From Bacteroidales bacterium (GTDB lineage: Bacteria; Bacteroidota; Bacteroidia; Bacteroidales; F082), in the NCBI GenBank assembly GCA_017549605.1, contig JAFYUH010000024.1, positions 1-41,491 on the forward strand: DNA of 41,491 nucleotides. The letters run 5' to 3'. A model generated the notes under the pieces. That model worked only from the letters and a program-made list of their open reading frames with translations, ran no database searches and was not told the DNA's origin. Below are positions 15,596 to 22,900 of the stretch, piece after piece. How positions within the stretch are numbered: position 1 is the first letter of the stretch; each line of letters opens with the position of its first letter. A program made the translations under genes and the position numbers.

Positions 15596-16024
15596 TTTCC
15601 TGTCCGAATAGAAACTTTTTAAAATATTGGTTCCTGTTTGACTTTTTTTTAAAGCGACTATCAGTTTAAAAGTTTGTCCGTTTTGTTTTAATGTATAAAC
15701 CATTGTGTTTTCATTTACGCTTATTTCACCATTTCTGATTACCTCGCAAAAGTTTAATATTTCAAATGCACTAACAGAACCAACTTTTCCTTGATAGTGT
15801 TTTAATAGGATGTGCAGCACTCCGTCATCGAGTTTATTCGTACATAGAACAAATCTTATAGTATTACTGTATTTGTCTATTATTTCAAATTTGTAAGGCT
15901 TAGCTCTTTTGTAAACAAAAGCGTTATAAATACGTTTGTTTTCTTCTGTTAACTTTATATGTTGAACTTCTTCGCAAAAATCTTTCGTCTTACGTTCGAT
16001 AATGTTTTTTTGTTTCTGGTTCAT
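15593..16024 (-). CDS. small protein, possible BECR-fold (PBECR-like) nuclease
   Basis: A 143-residue basic, Cys-poor protein that I cannot assign firmly. After a charged N-terminal helix (residues 1-40) the C-terminal half shows HILLKHYQGK at 71-80, NFCEVIRNGE, a strand pair VYTLKQNGQTFKLIVAL at 109-125 and the end ILKSFYSDRK. This order of HxxxKH, a helix, and strands ending in a Ser/Thr-Phe-Tyr motif resembles the PBECR or colicin E5/D-like nuclease domains found in phage polyvalent proteins and in bacterial toxins. It lies in a segment bounded by 44-bp direct repeats, with no neighbours of known function except the convergent candidate RNA. No TAnnTTTG box is seen upstream. It may be a toxin, a phage remnant or an unrelated small protein. 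Confidence 0.6.
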   Translation of the reverse strand: MNQKQKNIIERKTKDFCEEVQHIKLTEENKRIYNAFVYKRAKPYKFEIIDKYSNTIRFVLCTNKLDDGVLHILLKHYQGKVGSVSAFEILNFCEVIRNGEISVNENTMVYTLKQNGQTFKLIVALKKSQTGTNILKSFYSDRK

Positions 16025-16056
16025 ATTTTTAATTTTTGGTTAAACTATAACTACAA

Positions 16057-16138
16057 AACTTCAAAACCTCAGAACCTCAAAACCTCAAAACTTCAGAATT
16101 TTCTGAGATTTTAAATTTCTGAATTTCTGAGATTTTAA
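16057..16138. repeat. Family D array, right flank of the cassette
   Basis: AAAACCTC/AGAACCTC/AAAACTTC octamers are followed by CTGAGATTTT-type units of opposite polarity. The array includes the right 44-bp copy at 16069-16112. The stop codon of the helix-hairpin-helix gene (16135-16137) lies at its edge. Confidence 0.88.
16069..16112. repeat. 44-bp direct repeat, right copy
   Basis: Identical to 15427-15470. The copies diverge immediately at both ends, although both lie in longer arrays of the same octamer. Confidence 0.92.
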
Positions 16139-16854
16139 AACCCAAGATATCTCTCTAATCTTTCATCAACATTTCTTCCAACGACCTTTAAATAAGTTTC
16201 CCAGTCTTTTATCATTCCCTTGCTTTCTCTGTAATTGACAATCTTTTTCACGTCATCATATTCTATATAAGGATGGCGTAAAATAGTTTTGAAATCATCA
16301 GTGTTGACTTTGACTTTCCTTAATTCTATAGAGTCGATGATAATGAGGTTTTCGATGTTTGACATTCTCGTGCTGTCGAAAGCATAAACCTCGAGCAGCT
16401 GTTTCTTGTCGATGAAACCTCCTAATTTATTTCTGTATTCTACTATGTTTCTCGCAAAGAAAGGTCCAATGCCAGGCAGTGACTGCAGCTCAGTGGTGTC
16501 AGCGGAGTTTATATCTATAGAACTCAGAACTTTGAACTCAGAACCTTGAACTTTGAGTTTTGGGTTCAGAACTTTGAACTCAGACTTGGTGACTTGGTGT
16601 CTCGGTGTCTCGGTGACTTTATTTTTCGTGGAAGAAGTCTGTTGTCTGTTGACTGTTGTCCGTTGACTATTATAATACTCTTCAACAGCTTTGTCATGGA
16701 GTGCCATTATCGAATCTAGATTATGTAAAGGTTTTTTAACATTTGAGGGTTTATTTGCGACAAAAAAATTAGCAGCGATGAGGAGAAATATCACCGCTGC
16801 TAAAACTATAATCGCTACCCGTTCACCCTTAGTGAACGTCAGGAAACTTTTCAT
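16135..16854 (-). CDS. ComEA-like helix-hairpin-helix protein with membrane anchor
   Basis: A 239-residue protein starting at ATG 16854; upstream in-frame codons are repeat. One transmembrane segment (about residues 12-33) is followed by a long linker and then DNA-binding helix-hairpin-helix domains. The first reads INSADTTELQSLPGIGPFFA (115-134) and a second HhH-like part covers about 160-239 (TILRHPYIEYDDVKKIVNYR). ComEA proteins bind incoming DNA during transformation; in Bacteroidota such proteins are widespread and their role is less clear. The linker, residues 63-112, is encoded by three different repeat families in a row (16519-16667), so it is probably unstructured and variable in length between strains. 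Confidence 0.85.
   Translation of the reverse strand: MKSFLTFTKGERVAIIVLAAVIFLLIAANFFVANKPSNVKKPLHNLDSIMALHDKAVEEYYNSQRTTVNRQQTSSTKNKVTETPRHQVTKSEFKVLNPKLKVQGSEFKVLSSIDINSADTTELQSLPGIGPFFARNIVEYRNKLGGFIDKKQLLEVYAFDSTRMSNIENLIIIDSIELRKVKVNTDDFKTILRHPYIEYDDVKKIVNYRESKGMIKDWETYLKVVGRNVDERLERYLGF
16519..16667. repeat. Families B, H and A inside the helix-hairpin-helix gene
   Basis: Three arrays follow each other in frame: TGAACTT-type heptamers (16519-16584), CTYGGTGW octamers (16585-16619) and WCYGTTG heptamers (16637-16667). They code for the whole linker between the membrane anchor and the HhH domain. Confidence 0.87.
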
Positions 16855-16868
16855 AAATTTATTTTTTG

Positions 16869-16930
16869 CAATGAGCTGCGAGCAATGAGCTGTGAGCATT
16901 GGGCTCAAAACTCGTTGCTCATAGCTCTTA
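16869..16930. repeat. Family F inverted arrays before the HhH gene
   Basis: The left arm holds AATGAGCT/GCGAGC/TGTGAGC units. The right arm holds CTCGTTGCTC/ATAGCTCTTAGCT units of opposite polarity. The stop codon of the sodium symporter gene (16928-16930) is inside the right arm. Confidence 0.78.
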
Positions 16931-18271
16931 GCTGATTAATTGATTAATAAATATCGCTACTATAACGATAGGTGCTACGAATTTTATTATGAAGTAAATG
17001 AATTTCTTTACACTCATCTTCAATGTGTTCTGATTTGTGATTTCGTCGTAGAAACTGTCTTTTCCCATTTTCCATGCAACGAAGATAACGATGAACAATG
17101 CACCTATTGGTAACAAGAAGTTGGCTGAGAACTTATCCATGAAGTCGAAGAATGTCATGTCGCCAAAGACGAAGATTGAGTCATGGCGTAAGCTTAATGT
17201 GCAGAATACGCCGAAGAATAATGAAACCAATGTTCCTATCCATGTGGCTGTGTTACGTTTGATTCCGTGTTCTTCTGAGAGGAATGCTACGATGACTTCC
17301 AATAATGATATTGTTGATGTCAATGCAGCGATTGCCAATAATACGAAGAAGATGATGCAGAAGAAATAACCGCCTGTCATCTTGTCGAAGATCATTGGTA
17401 ATGTGTTGAATGCCAATCCTGCGCCTGCTTCTGGCTGTATGCCGAAAGTGAATGCAGCAGGGAAGATGATGATACCAGCCAAGATGGCGACTAATGTGTC
17501 GGCTGCTACAACAGACAATGATGTTGTGGCGAGATTGTCTTTCTTACTAATGTAAGAACCGTAAGTGATGAGTGCGCCCATACCAACGCTGAGTGAGAAG
17601 AATGCCTGGCCTAATGCTGCGAGCAATACTGAACCGTTCACTTTAGAGAAGTCAGGTTTGAATAAGAATTTTAATCCTTCGCCAGCTCCGTCTAATGTCA
17701 ATGACTTGACACATAAGATTATAAGGATTATAAATAATGCAGGCATGAGGATTTTTGTGTATTTCTCAACCCCTTCTTTAATGCCCTTGAAGATGATGAA
17801 TGCGGTCAATCCCATGAAGAGGAACTGCCATAAGAAAGGACGGAAAGGGTTGTTGTTAAAATCTGTAAATCCTTGTTCTATAGTCGCGATGTCTTTGTTG
17901 GCGAAGAAGTTTGTCGCGGCTTTGTAGATGTATTCCAATGTCCAGCCTGATACTGTGCTGTAGAATGCCAACACTACGAAAGCTGCTAGAATTCCGATGT
18001 AACCTATTAAGTTCCAACGTGTCTTTGGAGCGAGTTCTTTGATAGAACCTACAGGGTTCTTCCCTCCGCGACGTCCGATGTAGAACTCGGCCATCATGAT
18101 AGGAATGCCGAGACATAAGACGATAGCTACATAAATAAGCAAGAATGCTCCACCGCCGTTTTCACCTGCTAGGCATGGAAAACGATAGATGTTACCTAAT
18201 CCGATTGCAGAACCTGCTGCAGCGGCAATGGCTCCTAACTTAGAACCAAAACCATCTCTTTTTTCATTCAT
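16928..18271 (-). CDS. neurotransmitter:sodium symporter family transporter
   Basis: Inner-membrane Na+-coupled transporter of the NSS/SNF family (LeuT fold), 447 residues with about 11-12 transmembrane segments. The first segment has the family signature GSAIGLGNIYRFPCLAGENGGG (near residues 16-37). It carries the glycine-rich unwound region and the Na+ site residues that define the family, followed by GIPIMMAEFYIGRRGG. Such proteins import amino acids; the substrate cannot be told. It is the last gene of a minus-strand run that begins at 21202, with only 15 bp to upp. Its stop codon lies in a repeat array. Confidence 0.94.
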   Translation of the reverse strand: MNEKRDGFGSKLGAIAAAAGSAIGLGNIYRFPCLAGENGGGAFLLIYVAIVLCLGIPIMMAEFYIGRRGGKNPVGSIKELAPKTRWNLIGYIGILAAFVVLAFYSTVSGWTLEYIYKAATNFFANKDIATIEQGFTDFNNNPFRPFLWQFLFMGLTAFIIFKGIKEGVEKYTKILMPALFIILIILCVKSLTLDGAGEGLKFLFKPDFSKVNGSVLLAALGQAFFSLSVGMGALITYGSYISKKDNLATTSLSVVAADTLVAILAGIIIFPAAFTFGIQPEAGAGLAFNTLPMIFDKMTGGYFFCIIFFVLLAIAALTSTISLLEVIVAFLSEEHGIKRNTATWIGTLVSLFFGVFCTLSLRHDSIFVFGDMTFFDFMDKFSANFLLPIGALFIVIFVAWKMGKDSFYDEITNQNTLKMSVKKFIYFIIKFVAPIVIVAIFINQLIS

Positions 18272-18286
18272 AGTCAGTATGTTTTG

Positions 18287-18949
18287 TTATTTTTCTTTTT
18301 TTCCGTATGCTAAGTCGCCGGCATCTCCTAATCCAGGGACGATATATGCTTTGGCGGTTAATTCTTCATCGATGGCGCCGACCCAAATGGTGACGTTGAC
18401 ATTGTTAAGGCTTCTGTTGAGATATTCAATGCCATCTCTGCTTGCCAAGATATTCGCAACATGGATTTCTTTTGGCATCATATCTTCATTTAATAAATCG
18501 TTGATGCATTTTACCAAAGACTCTCCTGTTGAAAGCATTGGGTCGATGACAATCAGGACTTTATTGTCGATGTTGGCAGTAGAGTAATATTCTATGCTGA
18601 TATTGTAATTTTCGTTTTTATCGTATCTGCGATGAGCGGCGATGAAGGAATTGTCAGCCTTGTCGAAGATGTTTAGAAAACCTTGGTGCATAGGCAGACC
18701 AGCACGTAGTACTGTCGCTAAAACAGGCTGTTCTTTTAAGACATTCATCTCGAGACTTCCCAAAGGTGTGACGACGGTCTCGCTTTTATATTCTAAAGTC
18801 TTGCTGATTTCATAAGCAAATAATTCTCCAAGACGTTCCAGGTTTTTTCTGAAACGGAATCTGTCGTTTTGGATATCAACATTTCTTAATTCGGAGATGA
18901 AGTTGTTTATAATACTATTGTATTCTCCAAGATTCTTGATTTTTATCAT
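18287..18949 (-). CDS. upp: uracil phosphoribosyltransferase
   Basis: Pyrimidine salvage enzyme that makes UMP from uracil and PRPP. The PRPP-binding motif IDPMLSTGES lies near residues 135-144 and the uracil-binding C-terminal motif AYIVPGLGDAGD near residues 201-212, as in Upp. Length of 220 is usual. The neighbours on both sides are close (7 bp to the FemAB-like gene and 15 bp to the symporter gene), so it is probably co-transcribed with the unrelated deacetylase and transferase genes. Confidence 0.95.
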   Translation of the reverse strand: MIKIKNLGEYNSIINNFISELRNVDIQNDRFRFRKNLERLGELFAYEISKTLEYKSETVVTPLGSLEMNVLKEQPVLATVLRAGLPMHQGFLNIFDKADNSFIAAHRRYDKNENYNISIEYYSTANIDNKVLIVIDPMLSTGESLVKCINDLLNEDMMPKEIHVANILASRDGIEYLNRSLNNVNVTIWVGAIDEELTAKAYIVPGLGDAGDLAYGKKEK

Positions 18950-18956
18950 ATATTTC

Positions 18957-19883
18957 TTATTTTCTCATTAGTTTGTAAATAAATTTCAATATTCCTTTTA
19001 GGTTGTTGTATTTTACTTCAGGGTAGAAGACCTCTGCACCGCCGAATCCTTTGTAGAATCTCGCAAGTCCATCGTTGTCAGAGCCTTCAAAATCAAGGGT
19101 GTATTGTGTCTCGCTGAATTCTCTTATCACATTGTCGAGAAGCATGGTCAAGGCGTGTTTGTCTTTATGTGCTTCGTCGCTGCCAGAGAAAAGGAAGATG
19201 ATTCTGTCGTGGCTGTGCATGAATACTGCTCCAGCAATGGTGTTGTTGTCTAAGTCGTTGATGCCGATTGTAAAACAGCATTCTTGTGATATGGCTGTGT
19301 TAATCAGTTCGAGAAGCCTGTTGTATTCCTTGTCTTTCCAATGCTTGACGTCTTTGCCTCTGTTGTTTCTGAAAAGATTGATGATGATTTCTGGATTTAT
19401 ATTATTGTTGATTGAAAGTCCAGCGGCTTCTGCTTTTACGAGGTTACGTTTAGTGTTATTGTTATAATTGTTGTAAAGATATTGATAGTCATATATTAAG
19501 TCTAATTCCACATTACGATGTTTGGCTATGATATCGGAATCGTAATCGACTTTGTTATATGAGTTGAGTCTGTATTGTGTAAGAATATATTGCTGTGGTA
19601 TGGCTTTGATGAAGTTGTCCACATCATCCTGAGAAAGTTGCGAAGTGGAGAACACACCGAGCTGTTGAACGAAGAAAGGCTGAAACATATATGACAATCC
19701 GAACTTCTTACTATTTGTCAATGGCATTACTCTTTCATAGTCGTTCTCTATCAATGCGTTCCAGTTTGGATGTACGATGTCGAGATACCATGACAATGCA
19801 TATACGTTGCCATTGAACGACTTGTTGATGCAGTTGTCCCAACGTCTTTTGTTGATTTCATTATGTTTCAATAGTCTTATCAT
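18957..19883 (-). CDS. FemAB/GNAT-like acyltransferase
   Basis: A 308-residue protein resembling the GNAT-fold FemAB-like group (PF13480), which transfers acyl or aminoacyl groups to cell-surface glycans or peptides. Supporting parts are the FGLSYMFQPFFVQQLGVFS stretch in the first half, the NTKRNLVKAEAAGLSI region in the middle, and the C-terminal segment LDFEGSDNDGLARFYKGFGG that closes these domains. The start at 19883 forms an ATGA overlap with the TGA of the upstream polysaccharide deacetylase-like gene. Tight coupling to that gene suggests both modify the same surface polymer. Confidence 0.8.
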   Translation of the reverse strand: MIRLLKHNEINKRRWDNCINKSFNGNVYALSWYLDIVHPNWNALIENDYERVMPLTNSKKFGLSYMFQPFFVQQLGVFSTSQLSQDDVDNFIKAIPQQYILTQYRLNSYNKVDYDSDIIAKHRNVELDLIYDYQYLYNNYNNNTKRNLVKAEAAGLSINNNINPEIIINLFRNNRGKDVKHWKDKEYNRLLELINTAISQECCFTIGINDLDNNTIAGAVFMHSHDRIIFLFSGSDEAHKDKHALTMLLDNVIREFSETQYTLDFEGSDNDGLARFYKGFGGAEVFYPEVKYNNLKGILKFIYKLMRK

Positions 19884-21202
19884 AACTTGCTTACGGCGTA
19901 ATCGAGGATTTTTCTGTATAATGTGATCCAACCTTCCCAACGTTTTTCTCCCGATAAAGTTTCATTGTGCCATAAAAGAATGAATGTTCCATTGACATTT
20001 TTCACTTCGTCGATGAGTTTCTTCGCTTTATCGAAGGATTCGTGTACGTCGAGGTCGAGGTAGTCGCGCATTGTTCCGTCCATCAAGGCGAAAGGATGTA
20101 TGTTAAGTTTTGTCTTGGTATCGTTTTCAAGGTCGAAGAAAGCGAATGTGTCAGCATATCCTGCTCTGAAGCCAGCCTGCGATGCGTATCCCATTGTGTA
20201 GTCATCTGTTATGTCTAATTCGTTGAGTATCTGATAACTCAATGGTAAGCATAATCGTAGGTAGTGCTGTCTGCTCATGGTGACTTCTCTGTTCAAGACG
20301 CTAGAGAGACGCTTCACTTCATCTTTGACGACGTCTTTTTGCAGATACGAAGAAAATGAAGGATGAATGCCTACCAAGGCGTAGTCGCCTATATGTTTTA
20401 TCAGCTCCTGGAACTCCTTGTTTCTTATAGAGATGTTCTTGTCGTTGGTGTTGTAGTCGCCACAGAGGATGAAATATAAAGGTTTGAGTTTTAACTCTTT
20501 CTGTAATTCTATCTGATAGTCGAAAGTGTCGAACGGGTCTATTCTCTTTTTGGTGAGAACCTCGTATCTTCTTTTTATCTCGTCGGTGTTGAATACCAAG
20601 GCGTCTCTGAGAAAAGCTGCTGTCGTTCTGAAAAATCCTTTGTTACGATAAGCCCAAGCGGCGTCTATGTCGTAAGTAGGGATGAATTTGAATGACTTCT
20701 TTTTTAACTGAATATCAGGATATTTTGATGTTATGATATTGCTGAGTTCTTTTGCCCATATATTGATGATAGGTTTCTCGATGACTTCCATTTTGCAAAG
20801 TATGGAGTCTTGTGGTTGAAATCTATTATAATGGTCGCATACGTGAGGAAGATATTCTTCGTAACGTGTTATGATATAGAACGATGCGGCGAAGATGTCG
20901 AAAGGTAATATAGACTTGTCGTTAAATACAGGAAATATTGCTTTTGTGTCGTTATGTTTACAGATTTTAACATCTTGGTCAGCGATGTCTCTTTCGAAAA
21001 GCAGATTCACAGATTGTTGGAATAATCCGTTCTCGTTTTCAAGAGGAGTTTTGCCGTAATGCAATTTAGGACCTTCATAAGATAAATACTTCTCTTTGTC
21101 GGTAGTGAATTTGAAGCTTATGCCAAGTTCCTCTTTGAGTATCAATTCGATGATATAGAATAATCTATTAGTTATCTTTGATACATATATTAACATTTCC
21201 AT
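19880..21202 (-). CDS. polysaccharide deacetylase family protein
   Basis: A 440-residue protein with an N-terminal region of about 180 residues like the DUF7033 domain that often precedes deacetylase domains in Bacteroidota. It is followed by a NodB-type domain. The metal-binding start motif appears as PTYDIDAAW near residue 170, and later ALVGIHPSFSS, DYTMGYASQAGFRAG and FILLWHNETLS match the barrel's conserved turns and His motifs. The likely role is N-deacetylation of a surface glycan. Two Met codons open the frame (21202 and 21196) and I cannot choose with certainty. A TAnnTTTG box sits at 21238-21245, and the FemAB-like gene overlaps its stop. Confidence 0.82.
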   Translation of the reverse strand: MEMLIYVSKITNRLFYIIELILKEELGISFKFTTDKEKYLSYEGPKLHYGKTPLENENGLFQQSVNLLFERDIADQDVKICKHNDTKAIFPVFNDKSILPFDIFAASFYIITRYEEYLPHVCDHYNRFQPQDSILCKMEVIEKPIINIWAKELSNIITSKYPDIQLKKKSFKFIPTYDIDAAWAYRNKGFFRTTAAFLRDALVFNTDEIKRRYEVLTKKRIDPFDTFDYQIELQKELKLKPLYFILCGDYNTNDKNISIRNKEFQELIKHIGDYALVGIHPSFSSYLQKDVVKDEVKRLSSVLNREVTMSRQHYLRLCLPLSYQILNELDITDDYTMGYASQAGFRAGYADTFAFFDLENDTKTKLNIHPFALMDGTMRDYLDLDVHESFDKAKKLIDEVKNVNGTFILLWHNETLSGEKRWEGWITLYRKILDYAVSKL

Positions 21203-21237
21203 AATATTTCCTGTTTTGAATAATAAAGTCTACACTG

Positions 21238-21245
21238 CAAATTTA
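21238..21245 (-). promoter_or_regulatory. -7 promoter box for the deacetylase-FemAB-upp-symporter run
   Basis: The minus strand reads TAAATTTG about 36 bp upstream of the deacetylase start. Confidence 0.6.
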
Positions 21246-21342
21246 ACATTAAAAATCATAGAAAAAAAGTTAAAAAAAGTTAAAAATGAAGGCCGCATGA
21301 ACAATACAGATATGCTGTTGTTTTTCGGATAAAATTTATATC

Positions 21343-21921
21343 ATGAAAACATACGATTTATACGAACGTGCTATGGAACCTGTTAAACATTGGTGGATGT
21401 ATTTAATAATAGGTGTACTGGCTTTTATTTTAGGAGTGTTTATGCTGACAAATCCAGCTATCACTTACGAGATGATGACATTGCTATTGGGTTTGGCATT
21501 GTTGGTCTTCGGTGTTATTGAGATGATTGTCGGTATTTTCAGCAGAAATCTGTTTGTGTCGCGAGCCGCTGTGATAATAGGAGCTGTGCTTAACATTGTG
21601 TTGGGTATCTTGCTCGCTGCAAATCCTGGAATCGCTGCTATCACATTACCGCTGATCCTTGGAATGTGGATGCTCTATCAAAGCTTCATGACAATCAGCT
21701 ATGCTGGCGATCTTAAGAATTTCAAAGTGAAAGGTTATGGATTGACATTGTTCTGCGGCATCGTCTTGCTCGTGTTGGCGATACTTATCTTATTGCGTCC
21801 TATGACTTTAGGAGTGATGACCGTAGCTGTTTACATCGCCTTGTCGTTCATAATCTATGGTTTGTCTGAAATAGTATCTGCTTTCAGATTAAGAACTATA
21901 CATCACGTTTTTGAAAATTAG
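21343..21921 (+). CDS. HdeD family (DUF308) membrane protein
   Basis: A 192-residue inner-membrane protein with about six transmembrane segments arranged as three pairs. They alternate with short conserved loops (RNLFVSRAAVIIGAVLN, AGDLKNFKVKGYG). This is the architecture of HdeD/DUF308 proteins, linked to acid tolerance in E. coli but of unclear function elsewhere. It is a single gene, divergent from the deacetylase gene and convergent with tadA. Confidence 0.82.
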   Translation: MKTYDLYERAMEPVKHWWMYLIIGVLAFILGVFMLTNPAITYEMMTLLLGLALLVFGVIEMIVGIFSRNLFVSRAAVIIGAVLNIVLGILLAANPGIAAITLPLILGMWMLYQSFMTISYAGDLKNFKVKGYGLTLFCGIVLLVLAILILLRPMTLGVMTVAVYIALSFIIYGLSEIVSAFRLRTIHHVFEN

Positions 21922-21955
21922 GAATCGCTGTGAAGGTAACTTCTATGATGAATTA

Positions 21956-22000
21956 AGACGTGTCAATGCTCTTTTGTTTTTAAGGAACATTGACGCGTCT
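21956..22000. terminator. Convergent hairpin between hdeD-like gene and tadA
   Basis: A 13-bp stem (21956-21968 with 21988-22000, one wobble) encloses a T-rich 19-nt loop. It lacks a strong T tract on either side, so it is a possible rather than a certain terminator. Confidence 0.55.
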
Positions 22001-22015
22001 CTACAATATTCCTAA

Positions 22016-22462
22016 CTAATTACGTTTTCTCTCAAAGAATCCTTTCAATACTTTAAGACATTCGTCTTGAAGTATTCCGCTTTGTATTTTGGCTTTTGGG
22101 TGTAAAAGGTTTCCGTGTTTGCTGAAGCCGTTTTTCTTGTCATCGCAGGCCCATACGACTCTGCTGACATGAGCGTGTGCCAAGGCTCCGGCGCACATTA
22201 CGCATGGTTCTAGTGTAACATATAAAGTACAGTCGTCTAGATACTTGGCTCCCATTGCGTTGAAAGCTGATGTCAATGCCAGCATCTCCGCATGTGCAGT
22301 TACATCGTTCAGTTGCTCCACTTGGTTGTGAGCGCGAGCGATGATCTTGTCGTTGCATACAATGACGGCTCCAACAGGCACTTCATCATTTTCTTCTGCT
22401 ATAAGAGCTTCGTTAAGTGCCTGTTGCATGTAATATTCGTCAGAAAATACTGATAATTTCAT
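22016..22462 (-). CDS. tadA: tRNA adenosine(34) deaminase TadA
   Basis: Zinc deaminase that makes inosine at position 34 of tRNA-Arg(ACG). The 148-residue product begins at ATG 22462, matching the usual N-terminus (YYMQQALNEALIAEEN). It carries HAEML (zinc His and catalytic Glu) and PCVMCAGAL (two Cys ligands). The start forms an ATGA overlap with the stop of the upstream MORN lipoprotein gene. A longer reading to 22528 would lie wholly within that gene and is rejected. Confidence 0.93.
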   Translation of the reverse strand: MKLSVFSDEYYMQQALNEALIAEENDEVPVGAVIVCNDKIIARAHNQVEQLNDVTAHAEMLALTSAFNAMGAKYLDDCTLYVTLEPCVMCAGALAHAHVSRVVWACDDKKNGFSKHGNLLHPKAKIQSGILQDECLKVLKGFFERKRN

Positions 22463-22896
22463 TTTGAATCTTTGTTGACTTCGTGATACAGATTGCCGTC
22501 TTCGTCGTAGAATTTCCAAATACCGCATTCTTTGCCGTTTTGGTAAAATCCTTCGTAGTTAATCTTGCCGTTTTCGTAATATACTACAGCCTTGCCATCT
22601 CTTTTGCCATCAATAAAATCGCCTTCACTTAAGACGGTTCCTGATTTGTAGTATGCTTTGAATTTGCCATTGCGTTTGCCATCGACGATAGGACCTTCGA
22701 GATGTTTCATGCCTTCTTGATAAAACCAAGTCTCTTTAATCCATGTCAATTCGCCGTTTTTCTTTTCTTGGTAATAATGGACAACTTTTTTACCGCCATC
22801 ATCATATTGTTCGATGATGTTTTCTACAATTATATTTCTTGAACATGAAAGTATTGAAAGAAATATTGAAGCTACTAAAAATATTTTTTTAATCAT
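22459..22896 (-). CDS. MORN/YwqK-repeat lipoprotein
   Basis: A 145-residue lipoprotein with lipobox residues LSILSC (mature Cys near 18). It then has at least four repeats of about 23 residues of the form GxxxDGKRNGxFKxYYxSGxxxxEG, the MORN or YwqK-antitoxin-like beta-hairpin repeat. Proteins with this repeat are often labelled toxin-antitoxin proteins, but no toxin is next to this one and the lipoprotein signal speaks for an envelope role. It overlaps tadA and follows dihydroorotase by 4 bp, so it belongs to a four-gene unit starting at 25014. Confidence 0.85.
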   Translation of the reverse strand: MIKKIFLVASIFLSILSCSRNIIVENIIEQYDDGGKKVVHYYQEKKNGELTWIKETWFYQEGMKHLEGPIVDGKRNGKFKAYYKSGTVLSEGDFIDGKRDGKAVVYYENGKINYEGFYQNGKECGIWKFYDEDGNLYHEVNKDSK

Positions 22897-22900
22897 AATT

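Noticed and set aside
15593..16024. Prophage remnant
   Set aside because: No other phage-like gene, integrase or attachment site is nearby; only the nuclease-like fold hints at it.
16855..16908. N-terminal extension of the helix-hairpin-helix protein to 16908
   Set aside because: The upstream codons are a family F array; the membrane anchor follows normally from ATG 16854.
22459..22896. Toxin-antitoxin system from the YwqK-type repeats
   Set aside because: No toxin gene is adjacent, and the protein is a lipoprotein inside a metabolic gene run; the repeat alone does not prove an antitoxin.
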